64,000 nt of DNA from Pseudoips prasinana (GCA_951640165.1 OX621250.1:17571501-17635500), one strand, 5' to 3'; shown: positions 10,184 through 20,702, counted from the stretch's first letter. Numbers and translations are program-made. The notes: generated by a model from the letters alone, not told the origin.

Positions 10184-10217
10184 ATGTATGTATGCGTGTG
10201 TGTGTGTGTGCGCGCGT

Positions 10218-10250
<33 letters not shown>

Positions 10251-10290
10251 CATGTGTGCATGTGTGTGTGTGCGTGTACTCGTGTGTATA
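10184..10290. repeat. (TG)n microsatellite
   Basis: Long impure TG run (with GCGCGC and CATG interruptions), preceded by (TATG)n at about 10170-10190. It lies in the LINE copy B 3' UTR just outside the mariner. Confidence 0.9.
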
Positions 10291-10296
10291 ATGTAT

Positions 10297-10362
10297 TTAA
10301 GTGAGTACTCTAATAATATTTTCGGTCTCAGCGTAGTCCAGTTTAGATAACCAGTTCAATAC
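10297..10362 (-). pseudogene. Non-LTR reverse transcriptase terminal codons
   Basis: Reads VLNWLSKLDYAETENIIRVL and ends T-stop (TAA at 10297-10299). Homologous to the closing residues of LINE copy A (NWLQELNYDDTEKLL). Confidence 0.7.
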
Positions 10363-10370
10363 TTTTTTTT

Positions 10371-11028
10371 AATAATAATAATAAATCTTTATTACAAAAG
10401 GTGAATCGTAATACATAATTCATTAATAATAATTTACATCAAAGGGTTGTACTATCTTATAACTACGATTAGGTGGGTGAAGTGCTGATCTCCTAGCTAG
10501 GTTATAAACTAACCTGTATTAAGGAGTTTCAGTCCCGAACCCCTTATTTGAATTTACATTTAGCAGTACAATCTTTGGCAGTTATTATACATTAGATAAA
10601 ACAAAGATTAAATCCTATGTGTGATGTGAGTGGGTGTGTGCATACTGTTTTTTTTTTACACCTCGATTTACACATACGATATAATTTTATGTGACTTATT
10701 GTAAATAAAACTGCTAAGAAAATAATAGGAACGTTTGGCCAAACCACAACTCACACGGACAGAAGAGCAAACTGTATTTTTACGGCGAAGAGAATTAAAT
10801 TTGGAAGGTTCAAAGGGACTCTGAGAGTGAGTGGTTAGGATGAGGTTAAGAATGAACAATTTCCGAGTGGAGAGAACATTGCAAGTTTTGTATAAATCGG
10901 TTGTAGGAAATTGATACGGCAGCCTCCTGCCAACTTTCAGGATAGCTCTCTGAGCGCGTTCAAGGTTCAGCAAATTAGGTACGGGTACCTTTATTTTAGG
11001 GAATACGAGAGATTGAATTAAACTCTGA
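10371..11028 (-). mobile_element. LINE copy C, 5'-truncated
   Basis: Minus-strand element with C-terminal RT coding sequence, a ~300-bp 3' UTR and a tail of (TTA)n plus eight A (seen as 8 T at 10363-10370, then AATAATAATAATAA). Its tail sits directly on the broken end of copy B, so it inserted next to or into copy B. Confidence 0.75.
10668..11028 (-). pseudogene. Non-LTR reverse transcriptase C-terminal region
   Basis: From about 11028: QSLIQSLVFPKIKVPVPNLL, then LERAQRAILKVGRRLPYQFP and STRKLFILNLIL, ending at TAG/TAA near 10668. The LERAQRAxLKV...PYxFPTxxLY pattern recurs at 28195-28270. This is the connection/C-terminal part of a jockey/CR1-like ORF2; palm motifs are missing. Confidence 0.75.
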
Positions 11029-11154
11029 TTTTTTTACCTTATCAACGGATGATGTGGTTATTATCCATTGCCTTTTATTACTATGAAAATAAATGAAATA
11101 TGGCCGACTAATATCTTCACTGTTGCATATGAAAGATTATATCATATTGGATTG

Positions 11155-11215
11155 TTAGAGGGTGGTTCGAGACCCACCGGTCGATTTACGCTTTGCATTG
11201 CGAATAGCGAATAAT
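11155..11215 (+). repeat. tRNA-like SINE fragment
   Basis: GGTGGTTCGAGACCC resembles a pol III B box and is followed by TTTACGCTTTGCAT, which recurs after a B-box-like sequence at 51280-51350. Degraded SINE. Confidence 0.4.
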
Positions 11216-11460
11216 AATATATAATAATATAATAGAATATATATAATAATATAATATTTATTTCACAAAGTTATACAACATACAGAATTTACAAAAACCA
11301 GGCTAGATAAGCATTTTAGTATCAATCTAATAATAATGTTGTAAAACTAAAATTGAATGTATTACATGTTGATAGTTATACCCATCATTACTCAAAAAAG
11401 AATCCGTGAGAAAACATGTCGAACTATGTACTTAGTATTAGTTAAGTCATACATAATAAC
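11205..11460 (-). repeat. Probable LINE tail with (ATA)n
   Basis: AATAATATATAATAATATAA followed by TATTTATTTCACAAAG resembles the simple-repeat tail of the LINE ends at 6407 and 45528, on the minus strand. No coding residues are visible. Confidence 0.35.
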
Positions 11461-11578
11461 TGAATTTTGTTAAAATTAGTCCATCTTTTTATATTTCATA
11501 AATAATTCCCACGTAAAGCCGGTATGTGGATCACTAGTAAAACATATTTTTTTTGTTATTTTTTTCATATTTTTTAAA

Positions 11579-11770
11579 GGCAACTGTCGCACTAGGGATA
11601 TTAAGCCCTGTGTCGCGGAGTACGTTACAAACATATAATTGACGGACACAAAGTACAATCATCAAGTCAATTATATGTTTGTAAAATAACACATAGTTCT
11701 ACTGCCCGGGAATCGGACCCGGGACACGAAGTGGCGAGGCGACTATCTTAACCGTGCGCCACACGTGCAG
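11579..11770 (-). mobile_element. tRNA-derived SINE (family S1)
   Basis: Minus strand. The head at 11770-11700 reads CTGCACGTGTGGCGCACGG (A-box-like) and GGTCCGATTCC (B box with one change). The body holds a hairpin, CAAACATATAATTGAC at 11629-11644 with its exact complement at 11666-11681. The tail contains GTGTCGCGG and GGCAACTGTCGCA. Family members: 24890-25009, 49282-49490 and 53300-53462. Confidence 0.8.
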
Positions 11771-11952
11771 AAAATGTTTTAATGATCTCAATGTATTATT
11801 AACATTACAAATCTCTACAATGATACCAAGTAATTAAGAGTCAACATTTCGAATTTGAGAATGGTGATTCGTGACTGCTGTTGTCATTTGTTTTGAGTCC
11901 CAATCTAAACACTACGTGTACTTGTAAAGTCCACTTCTCTATGTATGATGAT

Positions 11953-12318
11953 GTCTTCCCGGCCGAATTTCGGCCACGGCGGCCATTCTCATTGGAGATG
12001 AGCCAATTGCGCAGGACATATTATAGTGCACAAGCGTAACGTGTGCGCTAACACAAGGGCACTTTCTATTCAATCACTCATGAACCGATGGGATGACTAG
12101 CGACACGACCGGAAAGAGGTCAAATACATGACCGACGGCTTTACGTGCTCTCCGAGGCACGGGGGTGTAATACCGCCAACTTCCAGACTTCAAGCTGATA
12201 CTGAGAAATTTCTTTTTACGGAAAAAACTCAAATCACTTTTTGGCCCGACCCAGGATTTGAACCCAGGACCTCATTTTCTGCGGTTGAACTCGCTACTGC
12301 TAGACCAACGAGGCAGTC
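11953..12318 (-). mobile_element. tRNA-derived SINE (family S2)
   Basis: Head at 12318-12250: GCCTCGTTGGTCTAGCAGTA (A box) and GGGTTCAAATCC (B box). The body contains CTTCCAGACTTCAAGC, CGTGCTCTCCGAGGCACGG and CCGGCCGAATTTCGGCCACG. Same family at 23092-23330, 23770-23985 and 33494-33845. Confidence 0.8.
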
Positions 12319-12444
12319 AACTCTATGTATAACATTAAAGTGACTGTGTACATCACGTTATCCGGAAACTTTAAAACTATTGAGAGGTACAAACTTGTAA
12401 TTAGGCAAGTTTCAGACAGTTTGAAATGAATTGTATAAATTTAA

Positions 12445-12520
12445 GTGCAGTGGGAATCGAACCCACGACCACGGGGAATCCGGCCCCATATGCGTTAATA
12501 GCACCGCCACTGCACCGTCG
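12445..12520 (-). repeat. tRNA-like SINE head
   Basis: The reverse complement contains GGTGCAGTGGCGGTGCTATT (A-box-like) and GTGGGTTCGATTCCCACTG (perfect B box with T-stem). The acceptor stem is not convincing and the flanks look like degraded SINE body, so a functional tRNA gene is unlikely. Confidence 0.5.
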
Positions 12521-12651
12521 TACTGACGCTTCAAATATATACAATCCATTCGATATTTCTTGAAGCATTAAGACGCTTTTACGACATCTTACCGAAACCT
12601 ACACGGCTAACAATGGCTGGAATGCCAATACTTAGATCGGACAATTCCAAC

Positions 12652-12790
12652 AGGGTCTCTACCAGCTAAGTCGCGGAACATCGATTTCTTAAATGGCGTT
12701 CAAATAAATAAAGGTTAAAAATTACTTAATCAATCTTTAAATCGGCTTCAACGTTGACAATCGATTCCGGACCATTAATAACGTCACATG
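12652..12790 (+). mobile_element. GGGGCTCT MITE, half copy
   Basis: Left arm and centre of the element described at 12798-13040 (GGTCTCTACCAGCTAAGTCG to GACGTCACATGTG). The right arm is absent. Confidence 0.7.
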
Positions 12791-12797
12791 TGCTCGA

Positions 12798-13040
12798 GGG
12801 GCTCTACCGGCAAAGTCGCAGAACATCGATTTCTTAAATGGCGTTCAAATAAATAAAGGTTAAAAATGACTTAATCAATCGTTAAATAGGGTTCCATGAG
12901 CCTATGTGACGTCATAAATGGTCCGGAATCGATTTTTAACGTTGGAGCCGATTTAAAGATTGATTAAGTCATTTTTAACCTTTATTTATTTGAACGCCAT
13001 TTAAGATATCGATATTCGGCGACTTAGCCGTTAGAGCCCC
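12798..13040. mobile_element. GGGGCTCT-ended MITE
   Basis: Inverted arms start GGGGCTCTACCGGCAAAG and end CTTAGCCGTTAGAGCCCC, each ~110 bp with TTCAAATAAATAAAGGTTAA inside, around a short centre holding TGACGTCA. Non-coding. A separate full copy lies at 44351-44582. Confidence 0.8.
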
Positions 13041-13178
13041 AGATGGCGCTTAAAATTATTCATTTTGGAATACTTATTAAATCATAGTTTTTATTATTAA
13101 CTATGATTTCATTGTTATAATATTTTATTAATAATGTTTCAGATATCTTTAAAATGAATAGTAGTTGTTGAACATTCG

Positions 13179-13527
13179 CTAGTTTATATTGCGTTCCATC
13201 ATAGCCAACATGTACTTAAGTACGGTAAACGGAAATATGCCAGTCCTTATTATGCCAATCCCAAACTAAGAACTTGTACTATGAAAACCAGATACTGATA
13301 TACTACATTTCTTTTGTAAATACATACTTATATAGATAATTACACCCAGCCTCAGGACAAACAGACGTGTACATGCACACTAATATTAGTTTTAGTTGTA
13401 ACAGTTTGGGCCGAAAGACTAATCAACCAATTTTTTTAGTTTATTTTGCGTTCCATATGTTCGAATGGATATAGCTAACATGTACTTAAGTACGGCAGGA
13501 CGGAAATATGCCAGTCCTTATTATGCC
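13179..13527 (+). repeat. Direct duplication flanking a SINE body
   Basis: 13179-13257 and 13437-13527 share GCGTTCCAT, ACATGTACTTAAGTACGG and GGAAATATGCCAGTCCTTAT; the second has a 14-base extension. A SINE body lies between. Confidence 0.7.
13258..13387 (-). mobile_element. SINE body, family S3
   Basis: Headless minus-strand copy: TCCCAAACTAAGAACTTGTA, TATAGATAATTACACCCAG and CAGGACAAACAGACGTGT. Fuller copies lie at 32655-32920 and 46400-46600. Confidence 0.75.
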
Positions 13528-14117
13528 AAGGACTTGTGTATTTACGCGGAATCTAATGTAGGCCGCGTCTAACGGAAATTGATTTTTTTTCACTATGGAG
13601 TCCTGGTTTCTTTTGCTTGTTTATAACTTGGATGTGATAATGAAAGCGCCGATTTCATCGAGGTCATTATTTATATTTGTATACTTCGGAATCTTTTTTG
13701 ACGAATGGATTCACTCAATATGAAATCCATTATTATTATTATTTGCTAGGCAATTTACGTTTTTTTGTTGTAATTTCTATGTGACTTAGTTATGTGGTAT
13801 TTTACATAATAAAATGACTATATTATTTGAGAAAACACAGTCCGATACTGCCTCCTTCCGATATTACAATATTATTGTTATACAGTTACCGTAATATTTT
13901 ATGACTATCGCATCGTAAACTACGAACAAACTTTAATGAGATACTCAAGGATCTACTCATAATACTTCAGGCGATAAAATGAGGTTAACGTGGTATTTAA
14001 ACTTCCAAAGTAATCTCCTCTGTATCCGCTAAAGTTTTCTCCATATCCGTTGTAATAGTTGATACATAGTGGCCTCTCGCACTCATAGCAACTGGATCAT
14101 GTAAGTTACTAATTACT
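13528..14117. other. Intergenic, no gene seen
   Basis: AT-rich, no recognisable frame or repeat. Confidence 0.35.
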
Positions 14118-14363
14118 TAGGTACTACTTATCGTATGGGCAGTGGTTACCCTGATGTCAGAGTTGTTCAAGCCATCCAGTAGGCCACAGACATTATTTAA
14201 CGGTTGCCTAATAGCTACAACCGGAATAGACAGCTTAACGTGCCCTCCGAAACACGGAGACACTCAGAAATGTTTGGTGGTCATCCATCTTTGGACTGAC
14301 CGCGAGCCTAGTTGCTTAACCTCGCCGATCGCTTACGGACCGGTGAGAGCATCTAGCTATGTG
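14118..14363 (+). mobile_element. SINE-like repeat, family G
   Basis: Starts near CTTATCGTATGGGCAGTGGT, carries ACAGCTTAACGTGCCCTCCG and ends GGACCGGTGAGAGCATCT. This well-spaced ~250-bp repeat occurs at least ten times in the window on both strands. Confidence 0.8.
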
Positions 14364-14549
14364 CGCCTAAAGATACTAATATAAAGTATTTTTAGAATTC
14401 CATATCTAAAATAAAAAAATAATCCTTATAGGGTCACTTAATTGACCGTCGGTCAGTACATCCTTTTCCTCAGGAATGCGTGGAAGTATGAAATTAATAT
14501 CGCATACTTGCGTAGGCAATCACCTGTCAAAAAATCAAACGTCTGTGTT

Positions 14550-14712
14550 TTTTTAGTAAGGCGAACGAGCGTGTAGGTTACCTGACGGTAGGTGATCTCT
14601 GCCGCCCGTGGACACTACCTACACTAGAGGAGCTGAAAGTACGATGCCGGCCTTTAAGAAAGGAATAGGCTCGTTTCTTGAAGGTTGCCATGTCATACCG
14701 GATTGGAAATAC
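14550..14712 (-). repeat. AAGGCCGGCAACGCA repeat (family H)
   Basis: Minus-strand copy. It runs from GGTAGGTGATCTCTGCCGCC through GCCGGCCTTTAAGAAAGG to GTCATACCGGATTGG, matching the plus-strand copies at 45310-45485 and 54620-54960. Confidence 0.75.
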
Positions 14713-15129
14713 CTCGAGAGTTAATATCATCGCCGTTACGACCGTTTATGCTGCATATTTTTAAACTGCAGGGAAATCATGACCTAGGTAGTTGCCCTTG
14801 TCCTAGAATCAAGTTTGACACGAAGCAATATCTTAAGCATAAGTAAAATAATAGATCCGAATATAGTAAATTAGTAGTAACGTTACAAAAATATCTCCTA
14901 CTATTACCGTGCTGGAGAAACTATTTACATCCCCACGAGTTTAAGCGGAACGGTTTTCGTAGAAATGTATTATTGTATGTCATACACAATTTATTAATAA
15001 ATGGAAAGTTACAGGAACATTATTGTTCAGCCGGCGCCGCAGCCGCCTCGCTAGTCGGTGGATACGAGTACCTAATTTGATGTTCAAGGTCTTAAGTACA
15101 TAGGTAATAAGGGTAGTTTTCAAAGTTTC

Positions 15130-15235
15130 AATGTAAATAAATAAAATCAAATAAAATAAAATACACTTTATTGTACACAAATAAATAAAAGAACATTTAA
15201 CAATGAAACATTAATTATAATGTACAATGGGCGGT
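15130..15235 (-). repeat. LINE 3' tail ending in TGTACAATAAAGTGT
   Basis: Minus-strand AATACACTTTATTGTACAC and TGTACAATGGGCGGT match the 3' tail at 58880-58999 and 34664-34800. Confidence 0.65.
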
Positions 15236-15784
15236 GTACCTATTGACGTAACGTTTTCTACTGTACATAGGTAGTGCTTATTATAAAAGATATAAGAATG
15301 TGCAACCGCTTGCTATTTTATACAAAAATAAGTGAATAATTAATGACTATGACGATAGTTCTTGATAAAGCCTTAGAGACGAGTAATGTAAATAATTGAA
15401 AAAAGGTTTCAGTTTTTATAATGAATGAGACTCACAGGAGTAATAGTGAGCCAATTAAGGAGTGTGAATGGTTCTGAAATTTCAATATATTAAATTGTAC
15501 CTACTTAATGGTAAGCGGTTACCGTAGACTATGATGTTTGCAAAATACATGCACATCACACACGCATTGCCAACGCTTCCTTGAATAACTCGGGCGATCT
15601 TAATCACAAAAACGTTGCAGGTAAACGTTTTTGTACAATGGAGGTTTTCCCCAGTCGAGCTGCACGTGGAGTGAACATGCGCTGTGCCCTACCTCATTTA
15701 ATTATTGCTACCGATTAGGACTACCCAGGGGACACGAATAAATAGACCTCAAGTATACAGACGCTTATTTGGTTTTATTTAATT
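15236..15784. other. Intergenic, no gene seen
   Basis: Contains a short inverted pair around 15607-15636 (AAAACGTT...AACGTTTT). Nothing else is recognisable. Confidence 0.35.
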
Positions 15785-15950
15785 GGTAGGCTGGAGTTTC
15801 CCTAGTGTCGTAATTGTTTAAGTCGTCCAGTAGGCCACTAAAATGCTTCAATAACTGTTGTCTGATCACAATAATCGATATCGACAGCTCTAAGTGCGCT
15901 CCGAAGTACGCAGAGGCTCAGAAATTGAATCTAATTAGTAATCACCCAGA
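15785..15950 (+). mobile_element. Family G SINE-like repeat, diverged
   Basis: TTCCCTAGTGTCGTAATTG, CCAGTAGGCCAC and CGACAGCTCTAAGTGCGCTC align with family G. It is older than the copy at 14118. Confidence 0.65.
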
Positions 15951-16300
15951 TCACAAAAAGATATGTTCCTGAACACAAATGTATACAAATAAACAAGAAG
16001 GCTACATTTATTTTTGTGATGTGCAGTCCTAGAGCCAATCTAATTATCAGCAACTTTACGTAAATATAAATGTCGGAAAAATAAAATAAGATGACGCCGC
16101 ATAAGAATGTCGAATGTAAAATATTAAATCATTAACATAATAAAGAAAGTATTGGCTTAATTTATCAATATACAATAAAGTAAAATACAACTATACGAAA
16201 CGATGTCGTAAAAATCTATACGGGCAAAAAGATACCAATGCAGCAAAACATTTAACTTATTTCGCTTTTCATTTATAAGCCAGCCAGCATAGATATTCGA

Positions 16301-16440
16301 TATAAAAGCGCGCTTCTACAGAATGCAGTGGCCGTTGTTGCTTTTATTTCCTTTTGGTCGGTACTTAATGTCGGATTTAATAACACGAAATGTGTTTGAA
16401 AACCGTTTGTCCCAAAAACAAACACAAAAAATGTGATAAA
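16301..16440 (+). promoter_or_regulatory. Possible TATA core promoter, weak
   Basis: TATAAAAG at 16301-16308 is followed 26 bases later by TGCAGTGG, an initiator-like sequence. A frame from ATG 16323 reads MQWPLLLLFPFGRYLMSD and onward for 38 codons, with a signal-peptide-like start. However, that ATG lies at or upstream of the expected transcription start, and no downstream exon was identified. It may be chance. Confidence 0.2.
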
Positions 16441-16634
16441 TTCATTTATACTATTATTTGAGTTTTATTTTTAGCTCCTTTATTGCCAAACAGTCTAACG
16501 TTTTAAATACCTAGTTAGATCTCTTGATATGATATACAACATATAACGGATACAGTATACTTAAATAAACACGCTCCTAACCAGTTGCATTCACCGGTAC
16601 GTATGTCGGCGGTAAAGTAAAGCACTTACGCACG

Positions 16635-16680
16635 CGGCCAGTTTATAGATGGGTGACCATCTAATGTGGTTTAATTTTCG
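16635..16680 (-). repeat. Family G fragment
   Basis: GCCAGTTTATAGATGGGTGA and ATGTGGTTTAATTTTCG match the centre of family G in reverse. Confidence 0.5.
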
Positions 16681-16699
16681 TACGTCCCTTATTAAATAA

Positions 16700-17800
16700 C
16701 CGTAGATAAAGAAGAATAATAACATCATCATACGGAAAACGCAATACATATTTATAATATGTGAACATTTATTTTTAATTGAGCTACTTACCTTATATTA
16801 ACACTATTCACTATGTTTTATAAAAAAGTTATTTCTAAATTCTTCAACTTCTTACTACGCGCTACTGCAGACATTGTGTAGCGTCTTACCTTGTTGCATA
16901 AAGTCTATTACTACGTGCTTCGTGCTACGACGTAGCATCACAGTTTTATTAAATTTGATCCATCAAATAGATAACTGTAGTTTGCATACATAACTGGAGA
17001 CCAAAAAAATGCCCTTACATTTTGTAGAAATATATCTACGCTACATAATATATACTATTATACAGCATTTATATTTGACTATATGAAAGCTGTTGTAAAA
17101 ACAGTACATGTAACATATTTGTATTATATCTATAACACAGTGGCGTATGTTATATATTATTTATTACCTTTATAAACTTACATGCCGTAGTCACATACTA
17201 TTGCCGGCACAATCACAAGTACATAAGTAGACCGAATTCAATGACTGAGCAATCTGCTTGATATCGATTTCACTCATGTTAATTAAGAGATAGTAAACAG
17301 TAATATCTCTTATTAAAGCCCACTATAAGATAAATATTTAACAATTCATTTAAAGTACAAAACACACAGTATTTTTTCTAAAATCTCATCAAGTTTTTAG
17401 CCGTACCGCCGTCTGATTTAGTGTCAATAAAACGCTGTGGAAGAACGATAAAATGCTTTGTATTTCATTATCGCTTCCCCAATTCTGAGTAAACAAACAG
17501 CCAACTTAGAAATTCTGTACTTAAACCGACCTTCTAAAGCTAAAACCTGTTTAAACTGCTTCCATTAAAGTGATACAAGTTTCGCAATTAACTAGATATA
17601 GAGCATGTAACTTATGAACGATAAGCCTGTTGAAATATTATGTTTAAATTATTATGAAGTTACCGAGCGAGTCGTGTAATCCTCATGAAACAAACATCGT
17701 TACCACCTTACTTCCTCATTATTTTAACGTATGGAGATTTGCTATCAAACGTACAATTTGTGACAACCATACCGCAGCGCTGTATTCAGTAGTGTTTATT
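16700..17800. other. Intergenic, no gene seen
   Basis: AT-rich. A short CTACTACGCGCTACTGC / TACGTGCTTCGTGCTACG region near 16850-16935 is locally self-similar. Confidence 0.35.
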
Positions 17801-17824
17801 CTATTTTAGGAGCGAGGAGATCAT

Positions 17825-18052
17825 ATGAAAATGCCTTCATATAAAAGCTCTATAGAGCTTCCTGACCCCAATGGAACCCCAATAAACATGAGGATTTGGC
17901 AATTTTTTCAGGACGTGGAAAATGAGAAAACCTCGTCGGCTTCATTCATATTCCGCAGTCGAGCGCCGAGCGCGGCGGAGGGCGGGCGCGTCCCTGTGCC
18001 GCTCAGTCCCATGATGCAATACCAACTCGCTTTAGTTTCCTTATTCATGTGA
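17825..18052 (+). other. GC-rich open frame, possible exon
   Basis: A 75-codon frame from ATG 17825 (MKMPSYKSSIELPDPNGTPI at the N-terminus, PVPLSPMMQYQLALVSLFM at the end). Its second half contains an unusually GC- and CpG-rich core (about 17958-18005, including GGGCGGG). Upstream, TTTATTCTATTTTAG just before 17811 resembles a 3' splice site, and TATAAAAG occurs at 17840. The opposite strand is also open over the core (MNKETKASWYCIMGLSGTG). No domain was recognised. It could be an exon, a promoter-proximal island or a repeat relic. Confidence 0.25.
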
Positions 18053-18059
18053 AGTGAAG

Positions 18060-19810
18060 TGGCAATTAGTATGTCGGATGCCTGTTAACTAATCTAGTGT
18101 ACATAAACAATTTAAAGTTCTGCAATAATTGAACAAGAAGCAGTTTAGCGGATCAAAAAGTTTACGCAATATCGAGCAAATATTTCAAGAACTTTTGAAG
18201 GAAAACTTTATTTTGTATAATACGAAAACAGATACTTAGGAAGGAATAGAAAATAATAACTTTAGATACCTTGTTTTCTTTCTTGTATATTTGTTTTTAT
18301 GTATACAGCAGTCGTGTTTATAGTATGAACAATGGTTGGAAAGACTGTTTAGAAACTCAGTTGAACATAACAATGAATACAGTTAAACAATAAGTGGTGT
18401 ATCGGTGGCTGCGGGATGCCTTGTTGTGGCTGTTGGTGGAACGGTAGACAGAGACATCGACCTCCTGACGAAAATGCAGGTTATATTCTACTTTATTCTC
18501 TTTCAAATACTAAAGTAGCAAGTAAAAGAGAGTTATTTTCCAACACTATTTTACTGCCTATTATCTTTCGAACGGGCTCAATGTTTTTTTTTAAAAGTTA
18601 AGTAGGGTTTTTATCTACGAGTTTATTTTTTGATAGGGAGACGTCTTTGTATATACTAGGTACTGATTTTGTAACGAACCAAATGTAATCAAATTAAAAC
18701 TACATAAATAGCTGAAACTTCAGGGTACTTTAAACCAGATATAACTAATCAGTTACTATTACCATACAGGGAGTACAATAGACCTTCTATATTATCAAAA
18801 ACCCTTTCTTCGTAAGAGAGTAGAGATAAAAGGTGTTCTTTGAATGGTATAATGCTGGAAGATGTTCATCGCCCAGTGTATTTATAATAAATTGAATGAA
18901 TGAGGGAAATTTGGAAAGAATATTAGGTATCGATACTGGGTCACGAACTATGCTAAAATATAGTTAACATTATTAGGTAAAATAGTGAAAAATTATAACG
19001 AGGAACTCGCGTTATTAATATTATTCTGGATTCTTCCAATAGCTTTTCACTATATTTAACTTTGTTCCATAATAGGTAGTAGTTAGCAAAATATTCCCTT
19101 TATCATGTAATTTATAATTGATACCGGGTATTTTTACGAAGCTTTCCTTAAAAATCTAATTTTAAATGTTTAATTTATTTCAATTGAGTCCCATTCAAGA
19201 CGCAATAGTGAAAAATTTTCCTCCTTATTGTTTGAATCAATTAATAATTTTCTGTCGAAGAAATGCGGTGTTTCTGTATTTTTTACAATGTTCAAAATTT
19301 TAATAGAAATGTTGCGTTAATCTCGTAATAGTTTGTATTCGAATATTTTAGACTTGAGTCTGATTTTAATATCTCTGAGTGCACGATGTAGCTTTAAGTA
19401 TTTCAGTTCAACGAATGAAAGGTTTCAAAGTTAAAAAAGTAATTCTGTAAAAATAAGCCTCAACAAACAAAAGTGATTTATTTGCGGATTATAAAATGAG
19501 AGGACATTTCGGGCAGATCCAAGGAGATAGCGACTCGAGCATAATTGATGAATTTCCTTAAACAAATTGTTAAGGCACTGTTTTCTTATCCTTATCTTGA
19601 AAACTGGTCCAGTATCGGGCCAAGCATTGGATTCCGTAAGTTAACTAAATTAACGTTTCTTCATATACAAACATATTAATTACGATGAAAGGAGTGGTAT
19701 TGCGGTTGCGTTCATTGCCACATCGTAATTTTTTTATTCAAATTGCACTGTTCAATGAACGTATATGTTATAAATATAATTTATAGTAATTTATTGTTTC
19801 ATTCATAATC
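18060..19810. other. Intergenic, no gene seen
   Basis: AT-rich, lacking recognisable repeats; the longest repeat-poor stretch in the window. Confidence 0.35.
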
Positions 19811-19814
19811 TATG

Positions 19815-20130
19815 GGATATAGCTAGTTTAACCTTACGGGTCGGTAAATGGTCAGCGAGGTTAAATGCGGCACACGCGTGTCTTTTGTATAAAGATGAGT
19901 GATCACCGTATTGTCTATTGACTACAGCCTAGAATTACATTAGCTGCCCGCATAAGCTGAAGAAAAATTGCTTAGAAATTATAATGTTTACCACATTATA
20001 ATTTCTAAGCAATTTTTCTTCAGCTTCTGCGGGCATCTAATGTAATTCCAGGCTGTAGTCAATAGACAATAGTCGTTAACCTATGTCAGATGCCTACTAG
20101 GTGGCTTGAATAACCTTGACACTAGGGTAA
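19815..20130 (-). mobile_element. Family G repeat, interrupted
   Basis: Left part 19840-19908 (GGTCAGCGAGGTTAAATGCGG, GAGTGATCACCG) and right part 20072-20130 (AGTCGTTAACCTATGTCAGA, GACACTAGGGTAAACA) are the outer parts of a minus-strand family G copy. The middle is replaced by the foldback at 19909-20071. Confidence 0.65.
19909..20071. mobile_element. 163-bp foldback MITE
   Basis: Arms 19909-19986 and 19993-20071 are near-perfect reverse complements around a 6-base loop, with ends TATTGTCTATTGACTACAGC. It is flanked by family G sequence on both sides. Confidence 0.85.
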
Positions 20131-20277
20131 ACATTGCATTTAGGAATAAACTAACATTTAATTTAATTAATTTAACAGTTTTTACTAACATTGAATATAA
20201 AATGCCGTATAATATAAGAGCACTCGGGTCAAAATACGCTTTAGGGTCACTAAACAAAACTATAAACTATATTTACT

Positions 20278-20596
20278 ACTAGCTGTGCCCGCGACTTCGT
20301 CCGCGTGTTAATTAGTTAATTTTGTTTTATTTTTGTTTTTTCAAATATAAGACTTTTCCAAAAATAAAAGTAGCCTAAGTTACACCTTATTACATCAGCT
20401 ACCTGCCAATAAAAGTCCCGTCAAAATCGGTCCAGCCATTTCAGAGATTAGCCGGAACAAACAGACAGACAGACAGAGAAAAATTGCAAAAAAAAATATT
20501 TTGGAGTATGTACCGTATATTTATTCATATACATGTAGTAAAAATCTGTTATCACAATATTACAAACAGACACTTCAATTTTATTTATTTGTATAG
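20278..20596 (+). repeat. AGCTGTGCCCGCG tail repeat, left of inverted pair
   Basis: Starts ACTAGCTGTGCCCGCGACTT and ends near GTATAG; contains CAAACAGACAGACAGACAG. It pairs with 20703-21014 in reverse complement. Confidence 0.85.
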
Positions 20597-20702
20597 ATTT
20601 GAAGTCGTCAAGTTAAAATAACCTAACATAAATGGTGACAGTGTCATAATGTACACGGTCCGACAGAAATATGTAACTCCGAATCTATATAATATATATT
20701 AA

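Larger units (their letters stand above)
8627..10362 (-). mobile_element. LINE copy B tail, split by mariner
   Basis: The tail with (ATA)n at 8627-8640, a (TG)n tract at 10184-10290 and the last codons of a reverse transcriptase at 10297-10362 form one minus-strand 3' end of the same LINE family as copy A. The mariner at 8877-10158 separates the two halves. It is cut off at 10362 by the A/T tail of copy C. Confidence 0.65.

Noticed and set aside
12445..12520. Possible functional tRNA gene
   Set aside because: A good B box and T-stem, but no convincing acceptor stem and the flanks look like SINE body. The same holds for 21290-21390, 37990-38035, 49285-49345 and 61808-61870.
14142..14384. 80-codon open frame as a gene
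   Set aside because: It lies within family G SINE-like repeat; similar chance frames occur in other G copies (33250-33432, 55840-56070).
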